Positions 1-8,938 are shown, numbered from the stretch's first letter. The stretch: 64,000 bases of DNA from Blastococcus litoris (GCF_003075095.1 NZ_QCZF01000004.1:62001-126000); one strand, 5' to 3'. Notes: generated from the letters alone by a model not told the origin. Numbers and translations are program-made.

Positions 1-1574
1 CCCTCGGCGGGCAGGTCCTCCTTGGTCGCCTTGATCAGCAGCCCGGCGACCAGCGCGCCGAGCACGAGGAGCGCGGCCGCCCACGTGAACGCGGTGGTGT
101 AGCCCTCGACCTGCGCCGTCAGGCCGACCGACGGGTCCTGCGGGTTCGCCCCCGAGGTGAGGGCGTCGGCGGTGTAGGCGCTGATCGCCGCCACCGACAG
201 GGAGGCGAGGACGGCGGTGCCGATGGAGGCCCCGACCTGCTGGGTGGCGTTCAGCATCGCCGAGGCCGCGCCGGCGTCGTGCTGGCCGGCGCCGACCAGT
301 GCCAGGTTCGACAGCGGCACGAAGGTGAAACCGAGGCCCAGGCCCAGCAGCAGCTGGCCGGGGAAGGGCAGGGCCCAGAAGCTCGTGTCCAGCCCGACGA
401 ACGACAGCGTGAACAGCCCGCTGGCGGCCAGCAGCCCACCGAGCACCATCAGCGGCTTCGGCCCGACCCGCGGCACCAGCGCACTGGCCGCTCCCGCGGA
501 GATGAAGACGCCGAGCGTCGTCGGCAGCGAGGCGAAGCCCGCTTCGATCGGCTCGTAGCCCAGCACCTGCTGGAAGTACAGGCTGAGGAAGAAGAACGCC
601 CCGATCAGCCCGGCGCCGACCAGCGTCGAGGTCAGGTAGGCCCCGCCCCGGTTGCGGTCGAGCACGATGCGCATGGGCAGCAGCGGGTTGCGGGTCCGCA
701 TCTCGAGCAGCACGAACAGCGCCACCAGGACGAGGCCGACGACGATGAACACCCAGGCGAGGCCGTCGGTCCAGCCGCTGTCCGGGGTCAGCAGGGTCGG
801 GTTGCCCTGCGCGGCGGACTCGGCGTTGGCTGCGGCGGTCTCCGCCGCGTTGGTCTGCGACGCCTCGGCGACCCGGGTGAAGCCGTAGACGATCGAGGCG
901 AGGCCGAGGGTGATGAGGACCGCCCCGGGGATGTCGTACTTCGTGTCACCGGGGGCCTTGCTCTCCGGCACGATCGGGATCGCGAGCGCGATGGCGAGCA
1001 GCGCCACCGGCAGGTTCACCCAGAAGCACCAGCGCCAGTCGGCGTACTCGGTGAGCACGCCACCCAGCAGCAGGCCGACCGCCGAGCCGCCGCCGGCGAT
1101 GGCGCCGTAGACGCCGAAGGCCTTGGCCCGCTCCTTGGGGTCGGTGAACAGGACCGTCAGCAGCGCCAGGGACGCCGGCGCGAGCAGCGCGCCGAAGACG
1201 CCCTGCAGTGCCCGGGCGCCGAACAGCATGGCCTCGTTCTGCGCGACGCCCCCGAGCGCGGAGGCGAACGCGAACCCGCCGGCGCCGACGAGGTAGGTGC
1301 GCTTGCGGCCCCAGAAGTCGGCGATGCGGCCGCCGAGGAGCAGGAAGCCACCGAAGGTCAGCGTGTAGGCGGTGACGATCCACTGCTGCGACGCCGCGCT
1401 GATGCCGAGGTCCTCGGTCACGGCCGGCAGGGCGATGTTGACGATCGTCGCGTCGAGGATGACCAGCAGGACGGTCATCGCGATGACGCCCAGCGCCAGC
1501 CAGCGCTTCTCGTACGGCTCGTCGGCGGGGGTCGCCGCGCCGGCGGCCGAGGTCGTGGGACGGGGTTCGGTCAC
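1..1574 (-). CDS. DHA2-type MFS drug efflux transporter (3' end cut)
   Basis: About 524 residues are visible before the gene runs off the left edge, so the C-terminus is missing. The protein starts VTEPRPTTSA and then shows a chain of hydrophobic segments with the MFS motif A region (GGRIADFWGRKR) after the second helix and a motif-C-like GAIAGGGSAVGLLLGG. The size and long central loop (TRVAEASQTN...) fit the 14-helix EmrB/QacA family of proton-coupled exporters in the inner membrane. The GTG start has a purine-rich site (gaggac) upstream. It is divergent from the phosphoesterase, with 76 nt between them. Substrate cannot be told from sequence. Confidence 0.93.
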   Translation of the reverse strand, partial: MTEPRPTTSAAGAATPADEPYEKRWLALGVIAMTVLLVILDATIVNIALPAVTEDLGISAASQQWIVTAYTLTFGGFLLLGGRIADFWGRKRTYLVGAGGFAFASALGGVAQNEAMLFGARALQGVFGALLAPASLALLTVLFTDPKERAKAFGVYGAIAGGGSAVGLLLGGVLTEYADWRWCFWVNLPVALLAIALAIPIVPESKAPGDTKYDIPGAVLITLGLASIVYGFTRVAEASQTNAAETAAANAESAAQGNPTLLTPDSGWTDGLAWVFIVVGLVLVALFVLLEMRTRNPLLPMRIVLDRNRGGAYLTSTLVGAGLIGAFFFLSLYFQQVLGYEPIEAGFASLPTTLGVFISAGAASALVPRVGPKPLMVLGGLLAASGLFTLSFVGLDTSFWALPFPGQLLLGLGLGFTFVPLSNLALVGAGQHDAGAASAMLNATQQVGASIGTAVLASLSVAAISAYTADALTSGANPQDPSVGLTAQVEGYTTAFTWAAALLVLGALVAGLLIKATKEDLPAE

Positions 1575-1650
1575 GGGGGTTGTCCTCGCTTCGTACGGAT
1601 CGGCCGGATCGCCGGCCGGAGAGAACGTAGCGGCCTGCAACGATGTCGTC

Positions 1651-2160
1651 GTGCCTGTTCCGCTGGTGTTCACCTCCGACACGCACGTACCGAAGCGGGC
1701 GCGTGACCTACCTCATTCCCTGTGGGCGGCGATCGCGGACGCCGACGTCGTCGTGCACGCCGGTGACTGGGTCGACGTCGCGCTCCTCGACCTGTTCGAG
1801 GCACGGTCCCGGCGGCTGGTCGCGGTGCACGGCAACAACGACCACGGCGCCCTGCGGGACCGGCTGCCCGAGATCGCCCGCGCCGAGATCGAGGGCATCC
1901 GCTTCGCCGTCGTCCACGAGACCGGCGACGCCAAGGGCAGGGAGTCGCGATGCGCGGCACGGTTCCCGGACGCCGACGTCCTGGTGTTCGGCCACAGCCA
2001 CATCCCGTGGGACACCACCGCGGCGTCGGGCCTGCGGCTGGTCAACCCGGGGTCGCCCACCGACCGCCGTCGCCAGCCGCACGGCACCTACGTGACCGCC
2101 GTCGCCGACGCGGGGGAGCTGCGGGACGTCGTCTTCCACGCCGTCCCGCCACGTCGGTGA
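1651..2160 (+). CDS. YfcE/MJ0936-type metallophosphoesterase
   Basis: A compact calcineurin-like phosphoesterase of 169 residues. Metal-binding motifs appear in order: SDTHVP near residue 9 (D-x-H), HAGDW near 35, GNNDH near 62 and GHSHIP near 118, followed by NPGSPTDRR, typical of the YfcE subfamily. These enzymes are dinuclear-metal phosphodiesterases whose natural substrate is mostly unknown. I chose GTG 1651 because the SDTH strand must lie about ten residues from the N-terminus; the frame is open further upstream but without family similarity. The stop overlaps the next start by 4 nt (GTGA), so the two genes are probably translationally coupled. Confidence 0.9.
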   Translation: MPVPLVFTSDTHVPKRARDLPHSLWAAIADADVVVHAGDWVDVALLDLFEARSRRLVAVHGNNDHGALRDRLPEIARAEIEGIRFAVVHETGDAKGRESRCAARFPDADVLVFGHSHIPWDTTAASGLRLVNPGSPTDRRRQPHGTYVTAVADAGELRDVVFHAVPPRR

Positions 2161-3032
2161 GCGCCCGGCCGCCGCTGGACGAGCGGGCCGTGGCGCTGCT
2201 GGCCTGCCCCGTCTGCGGCCGGCAGCTGTCCGCGCAGCCGGACGGGGCGGCGTTGCGCTGCCCGGAGGGGCACGCGTTCGACCGGGCCCGGCAGGGCCAC
2301 GTGACCCTGCTGCCCCCGGGGCACCGCCCGCCGTCCGGCGACTCGGCCGGGATGGTCGCCGACCGGGTGGCCTTCCTCGACGCCGGGCACTACGGCCCGG
2401 TCACCGCTGCCCTGGCGGACGCGGTGGAGGCCGACGGGGCGCCGTCGGCGCTGCTCGACCTCGGCGGCGGCACCGGGCACCACCTCGCGGGCGTGCTCGA
2501 CCGGCTGCCGGGAGCGGTCGGGGTGGTGCTGGACTCCTCGCCCTACGCCGCCCGCCGGGCGGCGCGGGCCCACCAGCGGGCGGTGGCCGTCGTCGCCGAC
2601 AGCTGGGCGCGGCTGCCCGTCCGGGACGGCGCCGTGGACCGGGTGCTCGTGGTCTTCGCGCCGCGCAACGGACCCGAGATCGCCCGGGTGCTGCGACCGG
2701 AGGGCCGCCTGGTCGTGGTCACGCCGGCCGCGGACCACCTGGGTGAGCTGGTCGGCCCGCTCGGCCTGCTCCGCGTCGACCCCGACAAGGCGGCGCGCCT
2801 GGCCGCCTCGCTCGAACCCGGGCTCGAACCGGTCCGGACGACGGGCCTGCGGCGACGGCTGCAGCTGTCGCGGGCGGCGGCCGCAACGCTCGTCGGGATG
2901 GGCCCGCACGCGCGGCACACCGATCCGCAGGCGATCGCCGACCGCCTCGCCGGGATGCCCGAGCCGGTCGAGGTGACCGTGTCGGTCGACCTGGGGACCT
3001 ACCGCCCGCGGCGGGGAGCGGTCAACGGCTGA
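2157..3032 (+). CDS. rlmA: 23S rRNA (guanine-N1)-methyltransferase, RlmA/TlrB-like
   Basis: A 291-residue SAM methyltransferase with an N-terminal zinc finger, CPVCGRQL...CPEGHAFD (about residues 15-40), the hallmark of the RlmA(I)/RlmA(II) (TlrB) family that methylates G745 or G748 of 23S rRNA. The SAM site is LLDLGGGTGHHL near residue 100, and VVFAPRNGPEIARVLRPEG is the usual post-motif region. TlrB homologues give tylosin or mycinamicin resistance, but most chromosomal members are housekeeping enzymes; substrate choice between G745 and G748 is not decidable here. It overlaps the upstream phosphoesterase by 4 nt and the convergent glsB-like gene by 11 nt. Confidence 0.88.
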   Translation: MSARPPLDERAVALLACPVCGRQLSAQPDGAALRCPEGHAFDRARQGHVTLLPPGHRPPSGDSAGMVADRVAFLDAGHYGPVTAALADAVEADGAPSALLDLGGGTGHHLAGVLDRLPGAVGVVLDSSPYAARRAARAHQRAVAVVADSWARLPVRDGAVDRVLVVFAPRNGPEIARVLRPEGRLVVVTPAADHLGELVGPLGLLRVDPDKAARLAASLEPGLEPVRTTGLRRRLQLSRAAAATLVGMGPHARHTDPQAIADRLAGMPEPVEVTVSVDLGTYRPRRGAVNG

Positions 3033-3300
3033 CCGACCGCCGGCCCCGACCGGCGACGGCCACGTAGATGCCCAGCACGACGATGGCGCCGAGGATGGAG
3101 GCCCACCAGCCGCCGAGGTCGAAGGTGGCCTCGCCGTCGCGGATGAGGCTGACGATCAGGTTGCCGACGACGGAGCCGATCAGGCCGAGGACGAGCGTGG
3201 CGACGATGCCCAGGTCCTGCTTGCCGGGGATGACGGCGCGCGCGATCAGGCCTGCGACCAGGCCGATGACGATCGCCAGGATGATGCCACCGATGGACAT
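3022..3300 (-). CDS. GlsB/YeaQ/YmgE family small membrane protein
   Basis: A 92-residue very hydrophobic protein with three predicted membrane helices (residues 4-24, 30-52 and 62-85). The pattern GLVAGLIARAVIPGKQDLG...ATLVLGLIGSVVGN is the conserved signature of the transglycosylase-associated/GlsB family (Pfam Transgly_assoc), small inner-membrane proteins often induced by envelope or general stress. It has a GGAGG site 7 nt before the ATG. Its 3' end overlaps the rlmA stop by 11 nt in convergent orientation. Confidence 0.9.
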   Translation of the reverse strand: MSIGGIILAIVIGLVAGLIARAVIPGKQDLGIVATLVLGLIGSVVGNLIVSLIRDGEATFDLGGWWASILGAIVVLGIYVAVAGRGRRSVSR

Positions 3301-3369
3301 GGATGGACCTCCGCGTGGTGGTCCGCGGGAGCGGACCGGGCGCCCGGGATCTCCGGTCGCGGGGGAGGG

Positions 3370-3395
3370 GTGCCCTGCCGATCATGATCGAAAAC
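3370..3395 (-). promoter_or_regulatory. Candidate SigF/SigB-type promoter of the glsB-like gene, with embedded palindrome
   Basis: Reading the minus strand, GTTT (3395-3392) is followed by 16 nt and GGGCAC (3375-3370). This resembles the actinobacterial stress sigma consensus GTTT-N15-17-GGGTAT with two mismatches in the -10. The spacer holds a perfect 12-bp palindrome CGATCATGATCG (3379-3390), which could be an operator. A leader of about 60 nt would result. This is inference; no transcript data. Confidence 0.35.
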
Positions 3396-3504
3396 GCGCC
3401 GCCGGAGGGTCCGGGGCGGTCGCCGAGAGGCCTCCGACCGGGGATGTGGGCTCGGTCACCGGCGCGCCCTCCCTGGTCGGCCGAGCGGCTGATAAGGGAA
3501 CGGT

Positions 3505-3510
3505 TAAGCT
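3505..3510 (+). promoter_or_regulatory. -10 box TAAGCT of ctaD, leaderless start
   Basis: TAAGCT fits the actinobacterial -10 pattern TAnnnT and ends 6 nt before the GTG of ctaD, placing the expected transcription start on the start codon itself. No Shine-Dalgarno is present. This supports the chosen start. Confidence 0.5.
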
Positions 3511-3516
3511 CCGACC

Positions 3517-5274
3517 GTGACGATTGCACCGGCGCCCATCGTGAGTCGGCCGAGCCCGGTCCACGTGGCGGAGAAGGGTTCGCGGCTGTCCAGCCTGCTG
3601 CGGACGACCGACCACAAGACCATCGGCCTGATGTACATGGTCACCTCGTTCGCGTTCTTCATCGCGGGCGGGCTGATGGCCCTGCTGATGCGCGGCGAGC
3701 TGGCCAGGCCTGAGCTGCAGTTCCTGTCGCCGGAGCAGTACAACCAGCTGCTGACCATGCACGGCACGGTCATGCTGCTGATGTTCGCGACGCCGCTGTT
3801 CTTCGCGTTCGGCAACCTGATCATGCCGCTGCAGATCGGGGCGCCCGACGTCGCGTTCCCGCGGCTGAACGCGTTCTCGTACTGGCTGTTCCTCTTCGGC
3901 AGCCTCATCGCCGTCTCGGGCTTCCTGACCCCCGGCGGCGCGGCCGACTTCGGCTGGTACGCCTACGCGCCGCTGTCCGACGTCACGAACTCCCCGGGTG
4001 CGGGCGCGAACCTCTGGTTCGCCGGCCTGGCCGTCAGCGGCCTGGGCACGATCCTCGGTGGCGTCAACTTCATCACCACGATCGTCTGCCTGCGGGCTCC
4101 CGGCATGACGCTCTTCCGGATGCCGATCTTCACCTGGAACGCCCTCGTCACCAGCGTCCTGATCCTGCTGGCGTTCCCGATCCTGACCGCCGCGATCTTC
4201 GGCATGCTGGCCGACCGCAACCTCGGCGCCCTCGTCTACTCCGACGAGAACGGCGGGCCGATGCTGTGGCAGCACCTGTTCTGGTTCTTCGGCCACCCCG
4301 AGGTCTACATCATCGCGCTGCCGTTCTTCGGCATCATCACCGAGATCATCCCGGTGTTCAGCCGCAAGCCGCTGTTCGGCTACAAGGGCATGGTCTTCGC
4401 GACCATCGCGATCGGGGCGCTCTCCCTCGCGGTGTGGGCGCACCACATGTACGCCACCGGCGCGGTGCTGCTGCCGTTCTTCGCCTTCCTGACCTACCTG
4501 ATCGCGGTCCCGACCGGCATCAAGTTCTTCAACTGGATCGGGTCCATGTGGCGCGGCCAGATGACCTTCGAGACGCCGATGCTGTTCTCGATCGGCTTCA
4601 TGGTCACGTTCCTCCTCGGTGGCCTGACCGGCGTCCTGCTGGCCAGCCCGCCGATCGACTTCCACCTCAACGACAGCTACTTCGTCGTCGCGCACTTCCA
4701 CTACGTCGTCTTCGGCACCGTGGTGTTCGCCGCCTACGCCGGCATCTACTTCTGGTTCCCGAAGATGTGCGGCCGGATGATGGACGAGCGGCTGGGCAAG
4801 CTGCAGTTCTGGCTGACCTTCATCGGCTTCCACACGACGTTCCTGGTGCAGCACTGGCTCGGTGGCGAGGGCATGCCGCGCCGGTACGTGGACTACCTGC
4901 CGACCGACACCTTCACCGCGCTGAACATGGTGTCGACCATCGGGTCGTTCATCCTCGGTGCGTCGGTCATCCCGTTCGTCTACAACGTCGTCCGGTCGTG
5001 GAAGTACGGCGAGCTCGCCCTGCGCGACGACCCGTGGGGCCACGGCAACTCGCTGGAGTGGGCCACGTCCTCCCCGCCGCCGCGGCACAACTTCGTCGAG
5101 ATCCCGAAGATCCGCTCGGAGCGCCCCGCGTTCGAGGCGCACTACCCGCACCTCCTCCAGCGGCTCCAGGACGAGGCGCACGCCGGCAAGCGGCACAAGC
5201 CCTACGGCGGCGTCAGCGAGCTGGTGCCCGGCACCGGTCCGCGCCAGGGTCCGAACGACCCCGACCCGACCTGA
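3517..5274 (+). CDS. ctaD: Cytochrome c oxidase subunit I (aa3-type)
   Basis: A 585-residue, twelve-helix heme-copper oxidase subunit I of the terminal respiratory oxidase. Visible landmarks: [11 protein letters not shown] at the first helix, the heme ligand region [10 protein letters not shown] near residue 83, the CuB/Tyr crosslink segment FGHPEVYI near 262, the HH pair in VWAHHMY near 310 and HFHYVVFG near 395 with the heme a/a3 histidines. The glutamate of HPEVY, needed for proton uptake in A-type oxidases, is present. Only subunit I lies here; ctaC/E are elsewhere, as is usual in actinobacteria. ctaD beside serB is also the order in Mycobacterium (Rv3043c/Rv3042c). Confidence 0.98.
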   Translation: MTIAPAPIVSRPSPVHVAEKGSRLSSLLRTTDHKTIGLMYMVTSFAFFIAGGLMALLMRGELARPELQFLSPEQYNQLLTMHGTVMLLMFATPLFFAFGNLIMPLQIGAPDVAFPRLNAFSYWLFLFGSLIAVSGFLTPGGAADFGWYAYAPLSDVTNSPGAGANLWFAGLAVSGLGTILGGVNFITTIVCLRAPGMTLFRMPIFTWNALVTSVLILLAFPILTAAIFGMLADRNLGALVYSDENGGPMLWQHLFWFFGHPEVYIIALPFFGIITEIIPVFSRKPLFGYKGMVFATIAIGALSLAVWAHHMYATGAVLLPFFAFLTYLIAVPTGIKFFNWIGSMWRGQMTFETPMLFSIGFMVTFLLGGLTGVLLASPPIDFHLNDSYFVVAHFHYVVFGTVVFAAYAGIYFWFPKMCGRMMDERLGKLQFWLTFIGFHTTFLVQHWLGGEGMPRRYVDYLPTDTFTALNMVSTIGSFILGASVIPFVYNVVRSWKYGELALRDDPWGHGNSLEWATSSPPPRHNFVEIPKIRSERPAFEAHYPHLLQRLQDEAHAGKRHKPYGGVSELVPGTGPRQGPNDPDPT

Positions 5275-5292
5275 TCCGCCCGAACTGATCCG

Positions 5293-5333
5293 CCGGAGAG
5301 GCCCAGGACCGTCGTGGTCCTGGGCCTCTCCGG
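5293..5333 (+). terminator. Strong intrinsic terminator hairpin after ctaD
   Basis: A perfect 18-bp stem (5293-5310 with 5316-5333; arm CCGGAGAGGCCCAGGACC) closes on the 5-nt loop GTCGT, 18 nt after the ctaD stop. A U-rich tail is nearly absent, as is common in high-GC actinobacteria. Confidence 0.85.
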
Positions 5334-5364
5334 TTCGTCCGGGCGGGTCAGGCACGATGACGGC

Positions 5365-6621
5365 GTGCAGCTCGACCCCCACCCCCGTCACCCGGCGCCC
5401 GTCCCGGGAACGGCGCAGGCCGTCCTGACCGTCTCCGGCGACGACCGACCCGGGGTGACCGCCCGGCTGTTCGCCGCGCTCGCGTCCGGCGACGGCCCGG
5501 TCCCCGTCGAGGTGCTCGACGTGGAGCAGGTCGTCGTGCACGGGCACCTCGTGCTGGGCGTCGTGGTCGCCGCGCTGCCCGGCGAGGGCGTGCCCGACCA
5601 GGGCGCCCTGCTCGCCCACCTCGGCGCGCTGGCCGGTCAGGTCTCCGCGGACACGGGCCTGGAGGTGACCGTGGAGCCGGTGTCGCCCGACGAGCCGGCG
5701 CCCCGGCCGGCGGACCGCCCGCACCACGTCATCGTGCTGGGCCGGCCGGTGCCGCCGGACGCCGTGGGCGGCGCCGCGCGGGCGATCGCCGACGTCGGGG
5801 GCAACATCGACGCCATCCGCCGGCTCTCGGACTACCCGGTCACCAGCTTCGAGCTCACCGTGTCCGGCGCCGACGGGACGACGCTGCGCACGCGCCTGGC
5901 CGAGGTGGCCGCCACGACCGGGGCCGACATCGCCGTCGAGCAGGTGGGGCTGGCCCGCCGCAGCAAGCGCCTGATCGTGCTCGACGTGGACTCCACGCTC
6001 GTCCGGGGCGAGGTGATCGACGAGCTGGCCGCCCGCGCCGGACGCGCCGCCGAGGTCGCCCGCATCACCGCCGCGGCCATGAACGGGGAGCTGGACTTCG
6101 CCGAGTCGCTGCGAGCCCGCGTGGGCGTGCTGGCGGGGCTGCCCGTGGAGGTGCTCGACGAGGTCCGCGAGCACCTGGTGCTGACGCCGGGGGCGCGGAC
6201 CCTCATCCGCACGCTCCAGCGGCTGGGCTTCCGCTGCGGGATCGTCAGCGGCGGCTTCACGCAGATCACTGACCCGCTCGCCGAGACGCTGGGCCTCGAC
6301 TTCGCCGCCGCCAACACCCTGGAGGTCGTCGACGGGAAGCTGACCGGCGGGCTCGTGGGCGAGATCGTCGACCGCCCCGGCAAGGCCCGGGCGCTGGCCC
6401 GCTTCGCCGCGCAGTACGGGATCCCGCTGGAGCAGACGGTCGCGGTGGGCGACGGCGCCAACGACCTCGACATGCTCAGCACCGCGGGGCTCGGGATCGC
6501 CTTCAACGCCAAGCCGTTCGTGCGCGAGCAGGCGCACACCGCGCTCAACCAGCCCTACCTGGACGCCGTCCTGCAGGTGCTCGGCTTCACCCGCGACGAG
6601 GTCCTCGACGCCGTTCCCTGA
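5365..6621 (+). CDS. serB: Phosphoserine phosphatase with N-terminal ACT domains
   Basis: A 418-residue enzyme that hydrolyses O-phosphoserine to serine. The N-terminal 170 residues hold two ACT-like regions (VLTVSGDDRPGVTARLF and HHVIVLGRPVPPDAVGG), which usually bind amino acids for feedback control. The C-terminal HAD domain has motif I DVDSTLVRGEVIDELA, motif II SGGFTQ, a Lys near GKARALA and motif III VGDGANDLDML. The length equals mycobacterial SerB2. GTG 5365 is preferred because the frame upstream runs through the ctaD terminator. Serine and CysM (10.7 kb) compete for O-phosphoserine. Confidence 0.95.
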   Translation: MQLDPHPRHPAPVPGTAQAVLTVSGDDRPGVTARLFAALASGDGPVPVEVLDVEQVVVHGHLVLGVVVAALPGEGVPDQGALLAHLGALAGQVSADTGLEVTVEPVSPDEPAPRPADRPHHVIVLGRPVPPDAVGGAARAIADVGGNIDAIRRLSDYPVTSFELTVSGADGTTLRTRLAEVAATTGADIAVEQVGLARRSKRLIVLDVDSTLVRGEVIDELAARAGRAAEVARITAAAMNGELDFAESLRARVGVLAGLPVEVLDEVREHLVLTPGARTLIRTLQRLGFRCGIVSGGFTQITDPLAETLGLDFAAANTLEVVDGKLTGGLVGEIVDRPGKARALARFAAQYGIPLEQTVAVGDGANDLDMLSTAGLGIAFNAKPFVREQAHTALNQPYLDAVLQVLGFTRDEVLDAVP

Positions 6622-6640
6622 TGATCAGGGTCCCTGATCA
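6622..6640. repeat. TGATCAGGG/CCCTGATCA hairpin repeat, copy 1
   Basis: A perfect 9-bp inverted repeat around one T, starting 1 nt after the serB stop. It is followed by CCACGGGTCC and a second imperfect stem (GGGTCC...GGACCC). The same arrangement recurs twice at 54.87-54.95 kb, so this looks like a dispersed intergenic element that may also end transcription of serB and pncA. Confidence 0.7.
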
Positions 6641-6710
6641 CCACGGGTCCCCCTCGTGGTCGACCGTGAGGAAGGACCCGGAACGGTGAGGGAGGACGCG
6701 GGTCGGGTCC

Positions 6711-7277
6711 CTACGGGCGGTGGACGGCGCCCTCGAGCTCGACGCCCGCCGTGCGGAGCTGGTCCAGGGCCGCGTCGGTCGACGCCTCGGCGACGCCCGC
6801 GGTGAGCGGCAGGAGGACCCGCGTGGCGAAGCCGCTGCCCACCCCGTCGAGCGCGGTGGCCCGCACGCAGTGGTCGGTGGCGATGCCGACGACGTCGACG
6901 GCATCCACTCCGCGCTCCCGCAGCCAGTCGGCCAGCAGCACGCCGTCGGACCTCGCCTCGAACCCGGAGTAGGCCGCGGCGTACTCGCCCTTGTCGAACA
7001 CCGCCTCGATCGGCCCGCGGTCCAGCGCCTCGTGGAGCTCCACGCCGCCGGTGCCGACGACGCAGTGCGCCGGCCACGTCTCGAGGAAGTCCGGCTGATC
7101 GGCGAAGTGGTGCCCCGGATCGATGTGGTGGTCCCGGGTGGCGACGACGTGGTCGTAGGCCGTCGACGACATGTGCTCGGTGATCGCGGCCGCGACCGCG
7201 GCACCGCCCGCCACGGCGAGGCTGCCGCCCTCGCAGAAGTCGTTCTGGACGTCGACGACGATCAGCGCGCGGGTCAC
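6711..7277 (-). CDS. pncA: Nicotinamidase
   Basis: A 188-residue isochorismatase-fold amidase converting nicotinamide to nicotinate in NAD salvage. It starts VTRALIVVDVQNDFCEGG with the catalytic Asp in DVQNDF. The metal-site cluster is DHHIDPGHHF near residue 54, and the nucleophile Cys sits in VGIATDHCVRATALDG near residue 140. The GTG overlaps the pncB stop by 4 nt (GTGA), so pncB and pncA form a coupled two-gene salvage operon. Start GTG 7277 follows from this overlap and from the family N-terminus. Confidence 0.95.
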   Translation of the reverse strand: MTRALIVVDVQNDFCEGGSLAVAGGAAVAAAITEHMSSTAYDHVVATRDHHIDPGHHFADQPDFLETWPAHCVVGTGGVELHEALDRGPIEAVFDKGEYAAAYSGFEARSDGVLLADWLRERGVDAVDVVGIATDHCVRATALDGVGSGFATRVLLPLTAGVAEASTDAALDQLRTAGVELEGAVHRP

Positions 7278-8581
7278 GAGGACGCAGTCTCCAGCACCGG
7301 CTCGCCGCGGGACAGTGCCCAGGCCTCCGCCGGGAGGGATTCGCGGACCCGCTCGTGGTGCGCGCGTGCGCGGGTCAGGGCGTCGGCCGGGCCGACCTCC
7401 TCGCAGAGCTCGCCGCCCCGCACCAGGGGGACGACGAGGTCGCGGTCGCCGTCCCGGGGCGTGACCGGCGCGCTGCTGACCACCTCCGCGGTCGCGATGC
7501 CGTCGGCGTCGTGCCGGCGGACGGCGTGCTTGCGGCCCCCGACGGAGCGCTTGCCCTCCGACTTCTTCGCCACCGGGACGCCGTCGCGCTCGACGAGCTT
7601 GTAGACCATCCCGACCGTGGGGGCGCCGGACCCGGTCACCAGGGAGGTGCCGACGCCGTAGCGGTCGACCGGCGCGGCCATGAGACCGCTGATCGCGTAC
7701 TCGTCCAGGTCGCTGGTGACCACGATGCGGGTCTTCGTCGCGCCGAGGGAGTCGAGCAGCTCGCGGGCGTGGGTGGCCAGCGTGGGCAGGTCGCCGGAGT
7801 CGAGGCGGATGCCGCCCAGCTCGGGCCCGGCCACCTCGACCGCCGTCCGGATGCCCTGGTCGACGTCGTAGGTGTCCACGAGCAGCGTCGTCCCGGGGCC
7901 GAGGGTGTCCACCTGCGCCTGGAAGGCCGAGCGCTCGTCGTCGTGCAGGAGCGTGAAGGCGTGCGCGCTGGTGCCGCTGGTGGGGACGCCGTAGCGGCGG
8001 CCGGCCTCCAGGTTCGAGGTGGTCGCGAAGCCGACCAGGTAGGCGGCACGGGCGGCGGCGACGGCTGCCTCCTCGTGGGTGCGCCGCGAGCCCATCTCGA
8101 TGCAGGGCCGCTCGCACGCCGCGGCGACCATGCGGGCGGCGGCCGAGGCGATGGCGCTGTCGTGGTTGAGGACCGAGAGGGCGAGCGTCTCCAGCAGCAC
8201 GCCCTCGGCGAACGGGGCGCGGACGGTGAGCACCGGCGAGCCGGGGAAGTAGAGGTCCCCCTCGGCGTAGCCGTCGACGTCGCCGGAGAACCGGAAGTCC
8301 GCCAGCCAGTCCAGGAGGCGGGCGTCGGTCAGCCCCTGCTCGCGCAGCGCGGCCAGCTCGCCGTCCCCGAAGCGGAAGTAGGGCAGCGCCTCGAGCAGCC
8401 GCCCGGTGCCGGCGAGGACGCCGTAGCGCCGGCCGTGGGGGAGGCGGCGGGCGAAGACCTCGAAGACGCAGTCGCGCCCGGCGGTGCCGTCGGCCAGCGC
8501 GGCGGCGACCATCGTCAGCTCGTACCTGTCGGTGAAGAGCGCGGGTGCCGGCGGGGGAGTCAGCCCGGTGTCCACAACCAT
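7274..8581 (-). CDS. pncB: Nicotinate phosphoribosyltransferase
   Basis: A 435-residue enzyme making nicotinate mononucleotide from nicotinate and PRPP. The N-terminus holds the family signature ALFTDRYELTM; SGTSAHAFTLLH carries the active-site histidine region near residue 205, and GGIRLDSGDL and VTSDLDEY are phosphate/PRPP-binding strands. It lacks the longer C-terminal extension of some homologues. The ATG at 8581 follows a TACGCT -10 box by 8 nt. Gene order pncB divergent from clpS equals Rv1330c/Rv1331 of M. tuberculosis. Confidence 0.95.
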   Translation of the reverse strand: MVVDTGLTPPPAPALFTDRYELTMVAAALADGTAGRDCVFEVFARRLPHGRRYGVLAGTGRLLEALPYFRFGDGELAALREQGLTDARLLDWLADFRFSGDVDGYAEGDLYFPGSPVLTVRAPFAEGVLLETLALSVLNHDSAIASAAARMVAAACERPCIEMGSRRTHEEAAVAAARAAYLVGFATTSNLEAGRRYGVPTSGTSAHAFTLLHDDERSAFQAQVDTLGPGTTLLVDTYDVDQGIRTAVEVAGPELGGIRLDSGDLPTLATHARELLDSLGATKTRIVVTSDLDEYAISGLMAAPVDRYGVGTSLVTGSGAPTVGMVYKLVERDGVPVAKKSEGKRSVGGRKHAVRRHDADGIATAEVVSSAPVTPRDGDRDLVVPLVRGGELCEEVGPADALTRARAHHERVRESLPAEAWALSRGEPVLETASS

Positions 8582-8589
8582 GATCGGGG

Positions 8590-8634
8590 AGCGTAGGCGG
8601 GGCCGGGGACCAGGGCAGATCGGCGTCCTAAGGT
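8590..8634. promoter_or_regulatory. Divergent leaderless promoters of pncB and clpS
   Basis: Only 60 nt separate the two starts. On the minus strand TACGCT (8595-8590) ends 8 nt before the pncB ATG; on the plus strand TAAGGT (8629-8634) ends 7 nt before GTG 8642 of clpS. Both fit TAnnnT with transcription starting at or next to the start codon. The two RNA polymerase sites must overlap in their -35 parts, so the genes may compete. Confidence 0.45.
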
Positions 8635-8641
8635 GGAGTGC

Positions 8642-8938
8642 GTGTCCGGACCTCTCGCCCCGACGGTGATCCCGGAGACCACCGACGAGGAACGCGGCGA
8701 CCTCGACCGCCCGTGGGTGACCGTCGTGTGGAACGACCCCGTCAACCTCATGACCTACGTGACGTTCGTGCTGCAGGAGCTGTTCGGCTACGACGAGCCC
8801 ACGGCCACGACGCTGACGCTCCAGGTCCACCACGAGGGCAGGGCGATCGTGAGCTCCGGCCCGCGGGAGCGGATGGAGCACGACACCAGCCGGCTGCACG
8901 CCTACGGGCTGTGGGCGAGCTTCCAGCGGGACTCATGA
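8642..8938 (+). CDS. clpS: ATP-dependent Clp protease adaptor ClpS
   Basis: A 98-residue adaptor that hands N-degron substrates to ClpA/ClpC-ClpP. The core VTVVWNDPVNLMTYVTFVLQELFGY is the canonical N-end-binding segment (Asn-Asp after a Trp), and LQVHHEGRAIV carries the conserved histidines. I chose GTG 8642 because of the TAAGGT box 7 nt upstream; GTG 8633 would lie inside that box. The stop overlaps the DUF2017 start (ATGA). Confidence 0.95.
   Translation: MSGPLAPTVIPETTDEERGDLDRPWVTVVWNDPVNLMTYVTFVLQELFGYDEPTATTLTLQVHHEGRAIVSSGPRERMEHDTSRLHAYGLWASFQRDS

Noticed and set aside
3382-6537. A 1051-codon open frame on the minus strand opposite ctaD and serB
   Set aside because: It is the antisense of two certain genes; the product is Arg/Gly/Asp-rich with no fold or motif, as expected for very GC-rich DNA.
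8633-8641. GTG 8633 as start of clpS
   Set aside because: It would lie within the TAAGGT promoter box; GTG 8642 fits the family length and the box distance.
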